Assembly: GCF_031877795.1 (NCBI RefSeq)
Contig: NC_133971.1
Location: forward strand, 11,386,325-11,450,324
Length of the DNA: 64,000 nucleotides
Direction of reading: 5' to 3'
Source: Strix aluco
Taxonomy: Eukaryota > Chordata > Aves > Strigiformes > Strigidae
The notes beneath the pieces are model-generated. The model had not been told where the DNA came from. It did not search any database and was given only the letters and a program-made list of their open reading frames with translations. Numbering within the stretch: the stretch's first letter is position 1; each line of letters opens with the position of its first letter. Below are positions 28,501 through 43,200 of the stretch, piece after piece. The position numbers and the translations under genes were made by a program.

Positions 28501-31500
28501 AGTCTGGAGGGATAAGGAAGCTGAGAATAACTTGATTAGTGCTACTTAAAAATTTAGAAGCAGCATACCACTTAGTTTTGCTGACAGTTTTCAGTGATCA
28601 AACTTTACATTGTCATGTATCCTGGAAATAACGTACAGACTTGATTTCTGGGTAGCTATGTAGATGATAAATGTAAGTGGCTGTTTGGTGGCAGGAGTGA
28701 GGAAGTGTTTAGGAGTAAACAAGAGTTTGGCTCACTGAATAAGATGTACTTGAAGAGAAGAGACTTTGTAAAATGCTGAGTTGACCTTTACAGATGAGAG
28801 GCTAGGAAGAGAAGTGGGGAAGTGGTGATGCCTGAGAGAAGGTAGAGGTCAAAGACCTCAGTAGATCCCTGAAAAGGTGTATTTAAGGAGGATATAGTCA
28901 GAATGACTGCTCCCTCTATATGATCTTCTTTCAGTGAGTATTAGTGAAGGCATGGAAGCTGATAGATTCTTTCATACAAAATGAAACAAAGCTTTCAAAG
29001 TGGAAATTAGGTTGGCAAACTTAACTTAGCTGTCCTGTAGCTTCTGAAGTTGTAAAATATGTTTAAAGTTATGAAGTGGGTGTTCTTTCACTCTCTCTTC
29101 AACCTTATGTCCCAAATTTAAAGGAAACACTCTCTTCTTCAGAAAGTGCAAACTTTATTTATTTGAGGGGTGTTTGTTGGATTGTACTTTGTCAGAAGCA
29201 GAAGCTCACTCTGTTGAGTCATGGTGGAGGCTCCACCATTACAGTGGTAAAACAAACCCATTGTCTTAATTTTGTACAACTATTTGAAACAAATTTATTC
29301 ATAGAGTTAAATATGCATTGATAAGATCATAGAATATAACTGAATTTCCTTTACTGTAAGCCAAATTGTGGCTTAATTCTCCTCAATAGGCAATAAATAG
29401 CTTAATTTTCAAGCATTGTGTTGCTTGAAGAGTATTGCAGAAGAGATGTGTTTTCTTATCTTTTTTTCCCACACTAGTGAATATTTGTGGTACTAGACTT
29501 TTGAACAACAGAGATTTTTTTTTTTTTTATTTCCAGGGCTATATATTGTCCTGACCTGAATAAGGATTGGGAGTGCAGTGAGGAAAGATAGGAATCTGAT
29601 GAAGAGTGATGCACAGCTTTGTTAGGCACTTCTTTAGACAAAGGTAGGAAGTAGAAAGGGGAAAGAGGAAGAGAACTGTCTGAGTTGCTATGGTGCTGAT
29701 CTGAAGGACTGGAGAAGTTTTTCCTTTGGATGAGGGGCCGTGTGGAAGACAAACCTGATATTGATAAGGGACAGAAAATAAATGGTAAAGATTGGAAATG
29801 TAGAACAAATGTGAGCATTGTAATCTCAGTAGGTAAGAGAGCCAAAGTTTTTATTTGATTTAAAAGGAAGGAGTTGTATATGTGTGGAGGGGACAAGGAA
29901 GGGTGCTGGTGTGGTCAGAAAACTGAATATTCCCAGCATGTAGAGTAAGCTTTAAAGGAGCAAGATGGCAGTAAGATCAAAGCTGCTACTTCCTGATTAC
30001 TCAGTATGAAATGATAGCTAGTGAAATGTTAGACTGGATGAATGGAAAGAGATGTGAATCATGGGCATGCATTTCAGTGAATCCTGCCTGTTATGAGGTC
30101 CATCTTGCCCTCCCTCTTTGAATAACAAAAGGAAGTTAAGAAGTGTTGAGAAATGTCTACTGAAAGGAGGAAGCAGAGGAGGTTGACTGTGCGGTGAGAC
30201 ACTAAGCTGTGATTTTAGGAAGTAAAAGGAGAACCATAAAGTTCTGGGACAGGAATCATCGATTTATAGAAGTGCTGAAAGGTAAAGGAATCCAAATTCT
30301 GAAAGGCATCCAGGCAAGATCCCCACCGGGGACCTTGGTGAGAGCCATCCTGGTGTGATGCACTGCACTGGAACCAGCAAAGGCCCAATGGCAGAACCAC
30401 ATTCCAGGCAAGGGCCTTGGCATAGTCAGTGACTTGGCCGTGGGAGCAAGAAGATGGTGTGTGATATAACACAAGCACCTCAGGCAAAAGTTAATGATTG
30501 AATGAGGTGGGAGAGTCAGCAGCATAAGGATGCAAAAAGAAGTCTGTATATTAGCCTAGCATGCATGTAGCTTGATTGGTAGGCATGGGGGGTTTACCTG
30601 TAGCTGTGTTTTGGGCCAGGCAGCCTGGGAATGGGGTAGCATTACTTGCAACCTTGGTGAGGAAATGAATGTCCTGAGCCTGGGGATGTGGGATTGTGGT
30701 GAGTGAATAAGATAGAAAGTCAGAGCAGATCCACCTGTATTGCAGCTGCTGCTGGTTTGAAGTGCCAGAAATAGAGTAGGAATGGTATGTTTGCAGGGTG
30801 GGCTGGAGGTGGGGACTGCTGCAGAGGTAGCCTGCTGCTTAATCTTCCATCAGTAGATGGATATAAGTAGTGCAAGTCAACAGCAGCACATTCAGCACAG
30901 GCTGGAGGGACCTGTGACAGGACTGTCCCCTGCAGAGCTCAGTGACCTCGCACCCTGCTCTCAGCACTGAGCAGCTCCTCTTCCACAGGCAAAAGCACTG
31001 CTGGGCAGTTGGTCAGTTTACTTTTCCACAGGAACCAGTATATTTGTGAGCAGGGGGATATTGTGAGGTTTGTTATCAGTACGTGCTGTAGGTGTCTAAT
31101 AGCAGTGTCTAGTGTGGTGGTTACAGCTCGTTAGCCCTGACATGGGCATGCTGGTGGTGATGCAGGGCCTCCATTAGCTTGAGCTGTGCTTGTCAGCTGT
31201 TCAGAGGCTCTTGTACTGGCCTTCAAAACCTGGACTGTGTCATGAAGGTGGTGTGCTGATCCAAGGCCAACACCAGTAGTCTATGGTCTTTGTAAATGTG
31301 AGTTTAAAACTAAAATACAAGCCTGATGTCTATCTTCTTTCTAAGGCTGGTAACCTTAGGTTGCCTGTCAAAGACTATAAAGGACAAAGGCCATAAACCT
31401 TTACTCTGAGTGAAGTTGAAACTATATTTCCAGTTACAATTTAGCAGTGTTATCAGTCTTGCCCCTCCCTTTTTCTAGGGAGGGGGCACATTCCTGGTTG

Positions 31501-34500
31501 ACCAAGTCTGCTGTCCTAATGAAAGCTGCTGATATAGGAGCACAGAGCGGTTGTGAGTGCGGGAGCCCCTCTCCAAGAGCCCATTCCAGCAGACTTGCTC
31601 CTTCTTGTCACTCAGTGAACTCCTCCAAGGATGGGGTATGAAACAGGCCTATGAAAATAAATGTTTTCCACTGTGAAATACTCTAGTCATGAATATGGTA
31701 AATGAAATAACTGACTCATTTGCTGTGCTGTGACTCATTTACTGCTTTGTGCCTCATTGTGTAACTTTTAGAACAGAAAATGCACATTGCTGTGCATATA
31801 AACTTGTATTTTGGAGAGGTTTTTCGTGATTGTCATTAACAAACTTCATCCACTGTGAGACCACTGTGTTATTCACCTTGAAGTTACCTGGTTGCTTTAA
31901 GCTGGCTTAAATGCAGAGCGCTGTCAAAGGGATGCTGCAGTTCTCAAGCTTGCAGCTTGTGTCAGGGCTTGTGGAGTTGCATGGTGAGACAGAGAACTGG
32001 CCTGCTTATGAATTCAGATCTCGCTGGGTGAGTTTTACCTGGTTTATTGGCCAAGAAAATGCTACTGTTGATTCAAGGGAGAGGAGATTGCAAGAGGGGG
32101 TTACCAAGAAGGGCAGGGCTCCTTTCTGTGTCAGTCACGCTTAGACTAGCTTAAAGTTATCATGAAGCCCTGACTGCTGCCTGGGGAAAGGAGATGGCTG
32201 CTGTGCTTGCGAATGCACCCATGGCAAAAGGTGGCCTGTTTGTTCCAGAGACAGCAGCACAGGCCTTTCTGACCCCAGGTTGTGCGTTGGGCCTATATGA
32301 GTGAGCAGTCTTCCACATCTCTTCATCCGCAGTGTTCTTCTGTGTTACAAAACCTCAGCCAAGTCATGAGTACCCCTCCCACACTCCACCAGTAGTTAAA
32401 AGAAAGCCAGATAAACGTTTACCTTAAGAGTGCAGGAAAGGGGAAGGAAATACCAGACTATTCACTCCAGTCATACATGTTCATGTCTCTCTATCTGCAT
32501 AGCTGTTGCAAAAGGTGCGTTTTGCCTTCAAAGTTCATATCTTCTGTCTTTCGAGACAGTGCTGAGCTTCAGCGTATGTATGTGTAACAGACTTTTGAGG
32601 CAGTTTTTCTGCTTATTACGCAGTTTGTTTGGTGACCAAAGAATGTATTCTATATTTATTTTCATTCATGGCTATTGATTTCCGTTGCTAAAGTGTTCAT
32701 AGCTTTTTGTCTGGTTAGGCCTGCTGAGCCAACATAGCTAAGAATGAGCTGGAGTCTCCTCTTTGCTTCTTGGACTTTGATATGTTGCCACTGAGCAGTC
32801 TTACTGGAGGCTGCAAAATCATGGTGGTATAGCAGACTTCAGTTGTCTTGCTTGGTCTTTACTACTGATAGTATGCCTGAGAAGAAAATGATAGAGATAA
32901 CTTGGAGATCTCAAGCTGAGTTTGTAGGGCTAGCACACAGGGTGAAAAAAACACCTTATTGCTTGTAAACTGAGTACTTCTGATACGTACCTCACTGTGA
33001 GTCTAAAATAGCTTTGTGAGTTTCCTCAACTGCTTGCACTGGTGGGAGATTAAAGCTTATTACTGGCTTGCTTTCAACAGTAGCCCGCTTTGATGCGGAA
33101 GGATTGATCTGAGTTCCTTACTTCTTAGAGCCCTCCTACAGCTCTGCCTAAATGATTGTGGCTGTCAGACTCTTTAAGGCATGCATGAGTGAGAGACCAG
33201 ATCCTTAAGTTGGACAGAGTTTAAGGAAGGTACTTTACCTCTCTTGGTTTTCTCCTAGAAGGGAACCTGCATGTTCTCCAACCCTAATTGAAGTGTCTAG
33301 TTCCTTCCTGACCTCTGCAGGTAAATCATGTTTTAGGCTGATCACAGGTGTTTAATGGGATACTTTTGTAAGATGACCATGATTTCTGCAAGTCAGGATT
33401 GTTAAAGAAGTACCAGCTTGAACTCCTGTCCACTTGGGAGAATGAAGAGCAGTCACGTATATCAGTCCTTCAATTTTTGTACCAATTAGTGCGGTTTCAC
33501 GGCTGTCGTCTTTTTAACCTCTCCACCTCTACCCCTACTTCCTCTTTGCTATTTTGTAGACAAATACAATCAGGGGAAGCTGGTTGTTCAGAACGGGGTA
33601 TTGAGCTATACACAGTGCTGTTGCTCAGATGAAGCTAGCAAATAGAAAAAAGAACAATCCCTGTGAGTAATACAAGAGGTCCTTTAAACGCAGTCAAATA
33701 AAAAAAAATATTCAATTTTGAAGCTTGGGTAAGTTATATTCAGCATAAGAAGTACTTTCCCAGGAAGGATGAAGGCATATGGGATCTGAGTGGGGGAAAA
33801 GGAGAGGAGCAGTGCTTCTAGGCTTCTGTTAATTTCGTGAAACTCTTAAGTTATTTCATCTACTATGAGTGGATATGTGAACTTTAATTACTATATTTGC
33901 ACAAATCCAGGATTGTGACAGATTGAGGTTAGTCTAGGAAAAGTATTTTAAGTCACGTTTTATAACTGAGTATAACCTCAGTATAAAAGCATTATTTTAT
34001 CAGAAAGGCATGTAAAAGAGGGTTAGAAGCCTAGAATTGTTGTCCACTACAGTTGTGTGAACTTCCTCAAACCTGCCAAACTTAACTTACTGGGGTGGAT
34101 GTTTCTTAATGGAACAGACAGCTCAGAGTGGATGTTCTTATGATAGCTCTGGGGTTGAGTGGAAAACAGTCTTACCGCGAAAACCCAAAAGAACATACCT
34201 AGCTCTTTGCATATAGATTTGCTCACAAGTTCAGAATTTTGCAGAACTGGTTCAGGAATCCTGACTTGCACTTGCCATCCTTGCCAAAGCCCTCCAGAAG
34301 TATTACGTAAATACCTTCACACCAGCTGGAGGTGAGAATGCTGCCTGTGGGTGCATGGCCATAAGCTGCTGCGTGTCAGCTGCTTGCTGTAATTTCCTCT
34401 CTTCAGTCCTTTATCTTGCACCTTCCTGAAAGACAGCTGACTGCTTTCCACCAAGGGGTAAAGTCCCTTTGTGGATTTGGTAAAGTGGATTACGTTCCAG

Positions 34501-34920
34501 TCACTGTTGGGAGGCTGTCCACGGGGCAATTTCTGTAGAGGAATGAATGTGCCACCAGCTGTGCCTTAGCATGATTTTTGTTGCTGCAGTAGGTGTGAAG
34601 TTATACAAGGTTATTTGACCTAGTAGAGAAGTCTAAGACAACTCTTGGATTTTAAATTTTGAAGATATGAGGAAGAGGTCATAGTGGGTTCAGATTACTA
34701 TTACTAAAATTGTTCGCTTAGTTTTATCCACTTGGGTGCTATTCGAATTCAGGAGAGAGTTCTGACAGGCTGTGCAGATGGCAGGTTTAGTTCATCTAGT
34801 AGTCTCTTTAAAATGTATCCATCTTCAAAGATAAAATTGTGTGCAAACTAGGAGCTGGGACTCATGAAATTACTTTCACCACATAACTTCTGCTAACTTC
34901 ATCTGAGAAGAATTTAATGG

Positions 34921-34980
34921 TGGACTTAGGTGATCTTCAAGGTCTTTTTTTTCCAACCTAGATGATTCTGTGATTCTGTG
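34921..34980 (+). mobile_element. CR1 LINE 3'-end fragment
   Basis: Only the last 60 or so bases of a CR1 element. It holds the typical GGTGATCTTCAAGGTC block, TTCCAACCTAGATGATTCTG, and a terminal duplicated ATTCTGTG unit (the CR1 3' ends carry short direct repeats rather than poly-A). The 5' part was never copied or is too diverged to see. Confidence 0.88.
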
Positions 34981-37900
34981 AATTTAGAGGGCGTACAGTG
35001 ATTTGATAGGCTTCCATCAAGCTGAATCTGTTACAGATTCAGGATGCAAGTACTGGGTCTGTTTTAGCTGATGATAGCACAAAATTGACTAGTCTGAGTC
35101 TTTAAGAGGTGCCCTTTAATAGTATCTTCCCAAGAATAGCACCGCACCAGGTAATAAAGGAAACAGAAGATGTTTTGTGCATAATGATAGAAACCTTGGC
35201 TATTGGGAGGCCTCAGAACATCATTCATTTGAATCATGTGTATGAAACTTGCTTTTAGGTAGGAGTGGCTATTCTTGACTTAGACTGTTATGAACGCTTA
35301 GTAAATCAAGAAATTAAAAGCAGTGGGTCAGTTTTGAAAATACTAACATCCTTAAAAGAAGGGAAAATCTATAATGAATGATGGATTATGGTGAATATAC
35401 AGGTCCACACTGTGCTTCTCATTGAACTTCGTGATGGTTTCAGTTCATTTCCTTCTCTTCCTCCCCCCTCCCTCCCATGTGGTAGTGATGAGAAAGAAAG
35501 GCAAAGGCAAACCTGAACCCCATGCTGTTTACAAAGAGATAGTAGAGGTTTAAACCACCTATTTGTAAGCAGAATGTGACACTGACCTCATTAGATGCAG
35601 TGGTTGTGAACCTTTTGAAATCCTTCACCTCTTAATTGCTAAAAATTTGAAGTACATTCTGTATGATTGCTAACTTTTTAATATCTTTTTGTGTTCTGGT
35701 TATTCTGAATACAATTTGGCATATCTTTATTAAGCCTGCTTTAACTTGATGCATATGGAGAGAACAGAACAAGAACACAAACGGGAAACCTCAGCTGAAA
35801 GTAGAATAGCTTCACCCAACCTGGTCGCTTAGGAAACTGTTTCTCGAAAGATGGGATGAAGTATGTGTGTGCTGTATCTTGGGCATCATTTGAAGTTTAT
35901 ACCTCAAATAAAATATCAGATCAGGAACTGTACCATAAGTAGCAGGTTATTTTAGAGAGAAAAATATAGCAGGTGAAGGGAATCTGTGGCTTTTAACCAG
36001 TACACTGAAAGTTATGAAATTGTTGAGCATGCCTGGAAAGGTAGAATAACTTTTTTCTTTTGTTGACAGCGTTCAGAGTTGATAGACATCTACCCTGTTA
36101 GATTTATATCAACCCACCTAGCCTTTTACTTAAAGCAGGAACAGAACCTGTAGGAAAACCTTTATTAACCCTATGTGCTGAGGGTGAGACTGCTGCTGTT
36201 CTTGCTAATGCTCTCACATTTCATGTTAGCAGTTAGCAGGGGGATAGCCTATTTTTGGCACTCTGAGGTTAACTACATTTATCGTGCTGTTTACACAGAC
36301 TAACTTTGAAGGCCACTACAACATAGGTGTAAGAGGGAGGAAGAAAAAAAATCTCAGAATATATTGAAATGCTTGTGTGTTTTGGAGACTTTCTTCTGCT
36401 GTAAAAACAGAAACTACTTGCCAGCTTTCATTTTCTGTCAGTGGTAACAGGTTTTCCATACATCCACAGCTGTTTATTGTGTGAACAGCTGACAAAAGCT
36501 CAGGCTTTTGGGGGTAAGGTGAGCTGGCCTCTGGGTAGAACAAAGATCTTTAGTAGGGGGGGAAAGGCTTTTTTCTGCAGAAGCACGTGTAAAGGCAGCT
36601 GGCAGCATGAGTGCAAATCGGAAACGTATCTGGAATCTTAATTCCCCCAATTGTGGTGTTACTGAAGCATAAGGATTTATTTTTATCTTATTGTCTTTAA
36701 GGATGTTAATATTTAGTGAATAAAACTGTATGCTTTTGTATACTGCTTTTTGGATTGTAAAAAATGCTGCAATGCACAGAGAATAATTCTGTTAAAATAG
36801 AGGGAAGGAAGTGCTTGCACAAGTGGTGTGATTTTGTCTTGTGGTGAGGAATGGGGGGGGTCGCTGAGGTTAAACTAGATTAAATAAATAAACCCTGTAG
36901 GTCTTGGAGCTCTTGGGTTTTCCTGAATACAGCATTATGTGGGAGTGTTATGGAAATACTCATTCAAAATAAGCAACCCCTGATGTTTGTAAACCAGTAT
37001 CTTGATGTGCTTGATTTTGTAATGCTCCCTCCACAGCCATAGTACCTCTTATTTTGCATGTGTGTTATTACTTAGATAACCTTAAAGGAATGCTACTCAT
37101 CTCCTCCTTAGTTTTTCTTTTCTTTGTATCTAAACCATGACCACAAAGCCTTGATCTAGCTCTGTGACTGCTTTAACTCTTTAGTTGTTTGTTTATTCTG
37201 CTGTTTAACCCTATGACTCAGCAGCAATGCTTGGAGAGAGCTTTCTTGAGGAGAAATTTGTGTTCCACTTTGAGGGGTAGCTGCTGCTAACCTGTGACTG
37301 AGCTGGGGGAGGGCTGTGCTGGCAGAAATAAAATCAAGTTCTCCAGCCACAAAGAAGAGGAGCTTGAGTGCAACAGCATGATAACAAGAAAGCAGCCCAA
37401 TTGCACTGTACAGGCTAAATGACATATGGAAAGTAAGCTCTTGTACAAATGGAGCAAGGCGGTGTTGCACAATTCAGCTCGTTCATTTGCTGAGAGCAAA
37501 TTGCTTTGCCTTGAAGAGCAAAACAAAAAAGAGGTTTTATTACAGCCTTCATAATTGGCAAACAGATGTTTTTGTACTTCGACTTATAAACTGTTATGAA
37601 CCTAGCAGTCTGAAACCAACAACAGTAACTACTTTCTTCTTTTGTTTGAAGAGCATTTCTAATACAACATGTTACCTCTTTTAAAATGTGCACTATTGAA
37701 CACTTCGGGAGGCTTCCTGGAGAAAAGAAATTTAAACCTGGATGAGTTGTGTGGTCTCAGACAAAATAACATTTCATTGTTTAATGTTTCACTGGGACCT
37801 TTAACAGATACTGAATATTGAAATTGAAATATTTAAATTTACTGTTTAGAATAAGTTGTTATACTGTGTTAGTTGAAGTACATTTTTTACCTTGTTCAGT

Positions 37901-39769
37901 TCTGTGTCAGTCAAAATCTTAAAAATATTGTGGTTCTAAGTTCCATGTCTTGCATGTAGCAGGCATTGAGCTTAGATACAGCGGAATTGAGTGCTTATGC
38001 TGCTTTTACAGAGGATAAGATGCAGTGTGTTCATTAAACAATAGAAAACAATTTAAAATTGGTTACAGCCACGTTTTTTCCTAAGCTCTTTACACTTTTT
38101 TTAAATCACTGCTTTGCAATTTTTCGACTGTGTTGTCTGTAAAGAGCAAGAGGTTGTCAGATTTTAGGATTTTTTTTAAAGGGCATAGTGCATATTTGAA
38201 AACTGTTTAGAACAGTTCACTGACCGATTATGCAAAGGGTTATCAAAACACAACATGCTCAACACTAAATAGTATAGTGAATTATACTATTAAAAATGTG
38301 GTTCTGTATTAGAGATAAAGCTGAGCTGACTCTGACATAGAAAGATCATGAATGGCAATTGCTCTCTTCACCCCACCAAGCCAGAATGACTTGTCTCTAT
38401 TGTAGACTTTTGCTTTTTTTTTTTTTCCCTTCTTAATCTTTCTTGTGGCAAGCTCTTTCTCGGCTATTGAAGGCACCTTTTGGATTATGTAGAGCAGCAT
38501 TACTGGAGCTAAAAAAGTCATTTTGGGTTCCCTTTGGCTAGATACTGGTATCAACATGTTCCCTTTCCTGCTCTTCTGCCCCCCTCTCCAAATTTTTGTT
38601 CTATACTATGTTCTTTATGTGTTGCAAATGAGTAGTGGAATGAAGTCTCTTGTCTGTGACCCTCATTGCTATAGTTTTTTCTTATGTCATTTGAAAGCTT
38701 GGTTGGTTTTTTTTGTAGTTTGATACTTAAATCAGTTCCTTTTCTTACCATATTTATTATGGGTTGTATTTTTGAAAATTTGTATAAAAAGTCTTAAACC
38801 TTTTTCAATGGACATCTGCAGTTCTTGAAACGTTCATCCTGTAAAGAGCTGTATGCAGTGGAGCTAATTAGAAGTTACAGTTTACTTTTCCTTTGCTGTT
38901 TTAGAACTTGATTGCCTCTGTTGAAGGATGGGGCTGGGTTATACTACAGTGTGTGTCTGCACAGTATGTCATTGGACATTCCTAGTGCTAACATAGCTGT
39001 GGCTACATCTGCAGTTGAAGAGCATGTACTCTTGCAGTGTTGATGGGCCTTAAACTGAGTTCACGTGAATTACATGGGCTATGAGGCATATACTGCTAAT
39101 GTGGAACCTACTGAAAGCTGACTGATTGCAGAACTTGAACCTAATTTTCACCAAAACCAGACATGGTTGGAGTCAGATTTGTATTTTATGCCTAAGTCCA
39201 TGGACAAGTGTATAGCTCAACAGCAGTTATGCAGCTAATTACTTGGTGCGTGTTTGTATTTGTTGGCACTAAAATGTCTTTAAAAAACCCCAAACAAACA
39301 GGTCCTTACTGGTTTCTTTCAAGAAATAACTGCTCCATGAAGAATGAGCTTTAACAAGAGATTTTTAAACAAAAACAACACTGCCCCTTTTCTTTTGAGC
39401 TTTTCAAATCTTTCATCAGACATTAACCACTTTTGTGTGTTTGCTGGCAGCTGAATTTAAGCTTTAGAATTTTTGGACAGTTATCAATATAGTTCAGGCC
39501 TTTTGTGTCCTTCAGTTGTGTTGTGGTATGGGTGGTTTGTTTTTTTTTTTAAATGACTAACTAAGAATTGAAACTCTTCAGGCAGGATTTTTGGCAGAGT
39601 TAATCCAGGGAGAAAACTAGATCTATCTTTCCAATTTTGACCTCTCAGTCAAGATTGAATAATATTGATGGGCATGCTTATCAAACTGATAGGTCAATAA
39701 ATGTGGGAATCAACTGGTTTAGCTGATTCCTTCCTAAAATTTCTGTCTAGTTTAAAGCCATGGCCTGAA

Positions 39770-40255
39770 AGACTGGTAAGGAAGTACTCGCACAGTAAAA
39801 AAGTGTTTCCTTATGTTCAGGAGGAACCTCCTGCGTTTTACTTTGTCCTGTCACAGGGCACCACTGGCAAGAGCCTGGATCAGTCTTCTTTACACTCTTG
39901 CTTCAGATATTTGTACAAATGGATGAGATCCCCCTGAACCTTCTCTTCTCCAGGCCTGAACAGTCCCAGCGGTCTCAGCCTTTTCTGCTGTGTGAGGTGC
40001 TCCAGTCCCTTCCTCACCTTTGTGGCCCTTTGCTGGACTCTGTCCAGCATGTACATGTCTGTCTTATACTGGGGAGCCCAGCACTGGACACAGGACTCCA
40101 GATGTGGCCTCAGCAGTGCTGAGCAGAGGGGGAGGGTTGCCTCCCTTGACCTGCTGGCAACACTCCTTCTCCTACAGCCTAGGATGTCACTAGCTGCCTT
40201 TGCTGCAAGGGCTCCTGTTGAACTCGGTGTCCACAAATAGGTTCTCTTCTGCAAA
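39770..40255 (-). mobile_element. CR1 LINE fragment, reverse orientation
   Basis: On the minus strand the segment 39880-40254 translates as an open frame of 124 codons with the C-terminal CR1 ORF2 signature: LLRPHLESCVQCWAPQYK, RVQQRATKV, KGLEHLTQQKRL, and GDLIHLYKYLK. The 3' part (39770-39880) still resembles the CR1 tail region, but I do not see the terminal ATTCTRTG repeats, so the 3' end is missing or diverged. Compared with the copy at 49.5 kb the wording is more degraded, which suggests an older insertion or a different subfamily. Confidence 0.88.
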
Positions 40256-43200
40256 GTAGCTTTCCAGTTGGTTGGCTTGTAGCACTATACAAATAGGTGG
40301 CCACATAAACAAAATTTCTTTTATAGGCTGTTGATAGAAGAGAATGTTACATTTTCTGTGCAGCAGTACAGATACAGCTTGCATTACTGCAGAGCTGAAC
40401 ATTGGTGACCAGAGGCTTGCATAAGCATCGGAACTTGATTTCTTCTTGGGCATGAGAGGCTTCACACAAAGAAGTTCTGACCAAGACAGTGGTGAATCTG
40501 AGCTTGCAGTAGCTGCCTTTCTGCGGCCTATGGGATGCACTGGCCCATTAGGGTTTGGGTCTCATTCAGTAAGCTCGGTGATACTGTGCGGGTGCAGTTT
40601 AGTTTATAGGAAACCACTGCTAGGACTGAGAAATCTTGCACTCAGTCCTAGTGTACCTTTAAGAAACATTTTGGGTCTTTATTTCAAGCACAGTGTGCAT
40701 CACTTTGGTTAGTGGGGAGGGGTTTAAAAAAACCCCTTCAATCCCTTTACTCCTTAAATTTACTCAGCATTTGCTTGGAAGGTGGATAAGTGTTGGAGCA
40801 AGAGAAAGCTATGTGAAATGGCTAGCCATGTTCTTAATCCAGGGTGTGGGTACCATGGTGATAGTTGTAAACAGCAGTCATGTGTTGGAGGTTTAAAAAA
40901 GTTTCTGCTCTATTTAGAAGTGGAAGTGCCACTCATATTCTTCAAACTGTAGTTCTTGGTGGAGTAGGACTCAGTAGAAAGAATTTGTCTTTTTTCAGTC
41001 TGGAAGTTCAGAGTAGTTAATGGTGATTCTGGCCAAAAGTAGAATACAAATTACTCACTTATGAGTATCCTTCCAAGCCTGTTAATGAATGAGCACTTGC
41101 ATTTGTTTGTGAGGTTGGGATTTTCTTTGTTGTTGTATTGATATTTTTTTCCTAATGTAAGTGAAGAGTTTAAGCATTTTGAAGCTTCTAATCATTTTTC
41201 AGCTAATAATCAAAAAAGCAATTTAACTTTTTCTGGTTTCAGGAGTTTCAGACTACCCTTAACCCCAAACAGCAGTGAAATAAAAACATGTGCTTAAAAA
41301 GCAGTCACAACTCCTCATTTGCCCTGCCTGTGTAACTGGAACAATTTCATTTTTAACTCTTAAGAGGGAATAGTTTTCAAACTAGAATTTGTAACACCAG
41401 CATTAACACCAATCTGTTAGTGGATGGGGATTGGAATTGGTGCTGCTTCTATTTGAGACAAGCTACAGAATTCCTCAATGAATTGTGTGTTTTCTTCTCG
41501 GTTAGCATATTGTTTGCTAACCAGTGTTAGTTTGTTATAGTTGTTTCTGTGATTTGCTTGGATTTCTGCTTAATAGAGCTTGGTTGCAGGTGACCCGTTG
41601 CTGCTTTGGTTCTCACAAACGGTCTCTTGGGGCATGAAGATACTGATGTGAGGTTTACTTGGATTGTCTCTCTTCTCCCCTTTTCCAATTCCCCTAGATT
41701 ATCTTGAATAGAGCAAAGCATGGGTAAAGAGGAATTGAAAGATAACTTGGGGAAATTTTTGTTATTGTATCTTCTGTTCTGCATACAGTAGAAAACTACT
41801 GTGGTTTTTGTTAAGTCCTTTGAATAGGAGGTTATCAGAAAATTCTACAGTAGTTTACCTTGTGGCTTTATTACTAGCCTCAGCTGAAAAGGAAACGATG
41901 TAGATGGAGAATGCTATCTGTCAGGATCTATTCCTTACCCTTTCTTTCCTCTCCCAATCTCCCTTTCACCAACAGATGTCAAGATGGCTCCTTCTGACTC
42001 TTCCAAAATGTAAACAAATCTTATGATGAATCTCCTACAACTAGATGATACTTAAAAAACAATTATAGTTGCAAAATACATCTCAGTGGCTACTTTCTGG
42101 TCACATGGCAAAGAATGTTTCAATGTAGAGTGGAGAATGCTGTGAAAGCAAACTAGTCTTCATGACAATGATTATTTGTCCTTAATAAACATTATATTTT
42201 TATAGGTTCAGTTTATCACAGTTAGAAAAGTGACAGGCAAGGAAAAAAGCTACAAAATTATGTTTAAGTGAAAGTATTGAATGTTCTTTTACCAATAAAT
42301 CTTTTACCAAAAGTAGTCTAAAAGGCTCCCAGTTTCCAGTGTATATGGCTCTTCTGTGTACAGTAAGGCTTACAAAATAAACATTTTCATGCAGGTGAAG
42401 GGGTAACTAGCAAGTGTGTACTGATGACTTCTTTTCCTTTCCTAAAGAAAAGTTGGCTTTTCTGTTTGCAGTTCAACTCAGAAGCTAGCTTGCTAATGGA
42501 GTGGTAGACAACTGATCCATGCTCCCCTCTCTCTTCCATGCTGTTTGAGAAGTCACTTGCATTTGCAGAAGATAAGTAGTGCAGGAGGGATTTAAAAAAA
42601 AAAAAAGAAAAAGAAAGGATTACCACCTTTTTAAACAGGTTTATTTCCTAAAGCTTACACATAGGATCTGCTATTGTATTTGTTGTCATTATAACAAAAA
42701 ACTTTAAGTTCTCTTTGGTTTTTGATTACACTTGAGAAATACAGGTAGGCTGTGGTTTAGTTAGATAGAAGGCTGGTGTATAGATGGAAGACTGGAAGGT
42801 AGGTGATAAAATAGATGTAGATACAGATACCACCTTGCAGTCAAAATTTTAGTCTTCACTCAGAGGAAAATTTGAAGTGCAGTAGTGATAAAAATGTATA
42901 GATGTTTGTAGATGATTCCTCCCAAATAAAAAGAGAAGCAAGAAAATTTTCTGGAAACAAGTAAGCAACACGTCTTTGACTTTTAACTCCATTTTATGTG
43001 CTTGACCCTATCTCAGTACAATGTATTGTTTCCTTTGCAAACTCTCATGTTCTAAAATGGTCTTCCTTTAGGGGAATTTTGGCAACATTTCCTAGTCCTT
43101 CCCCTTCACCTCCCCAATGGTGAAGATCTGCTTATGTCTTTGAACACTTGGTGGAAAACCTCAAGCATTTTCAACCATTACCTCTGGATGTGTAAGTGTG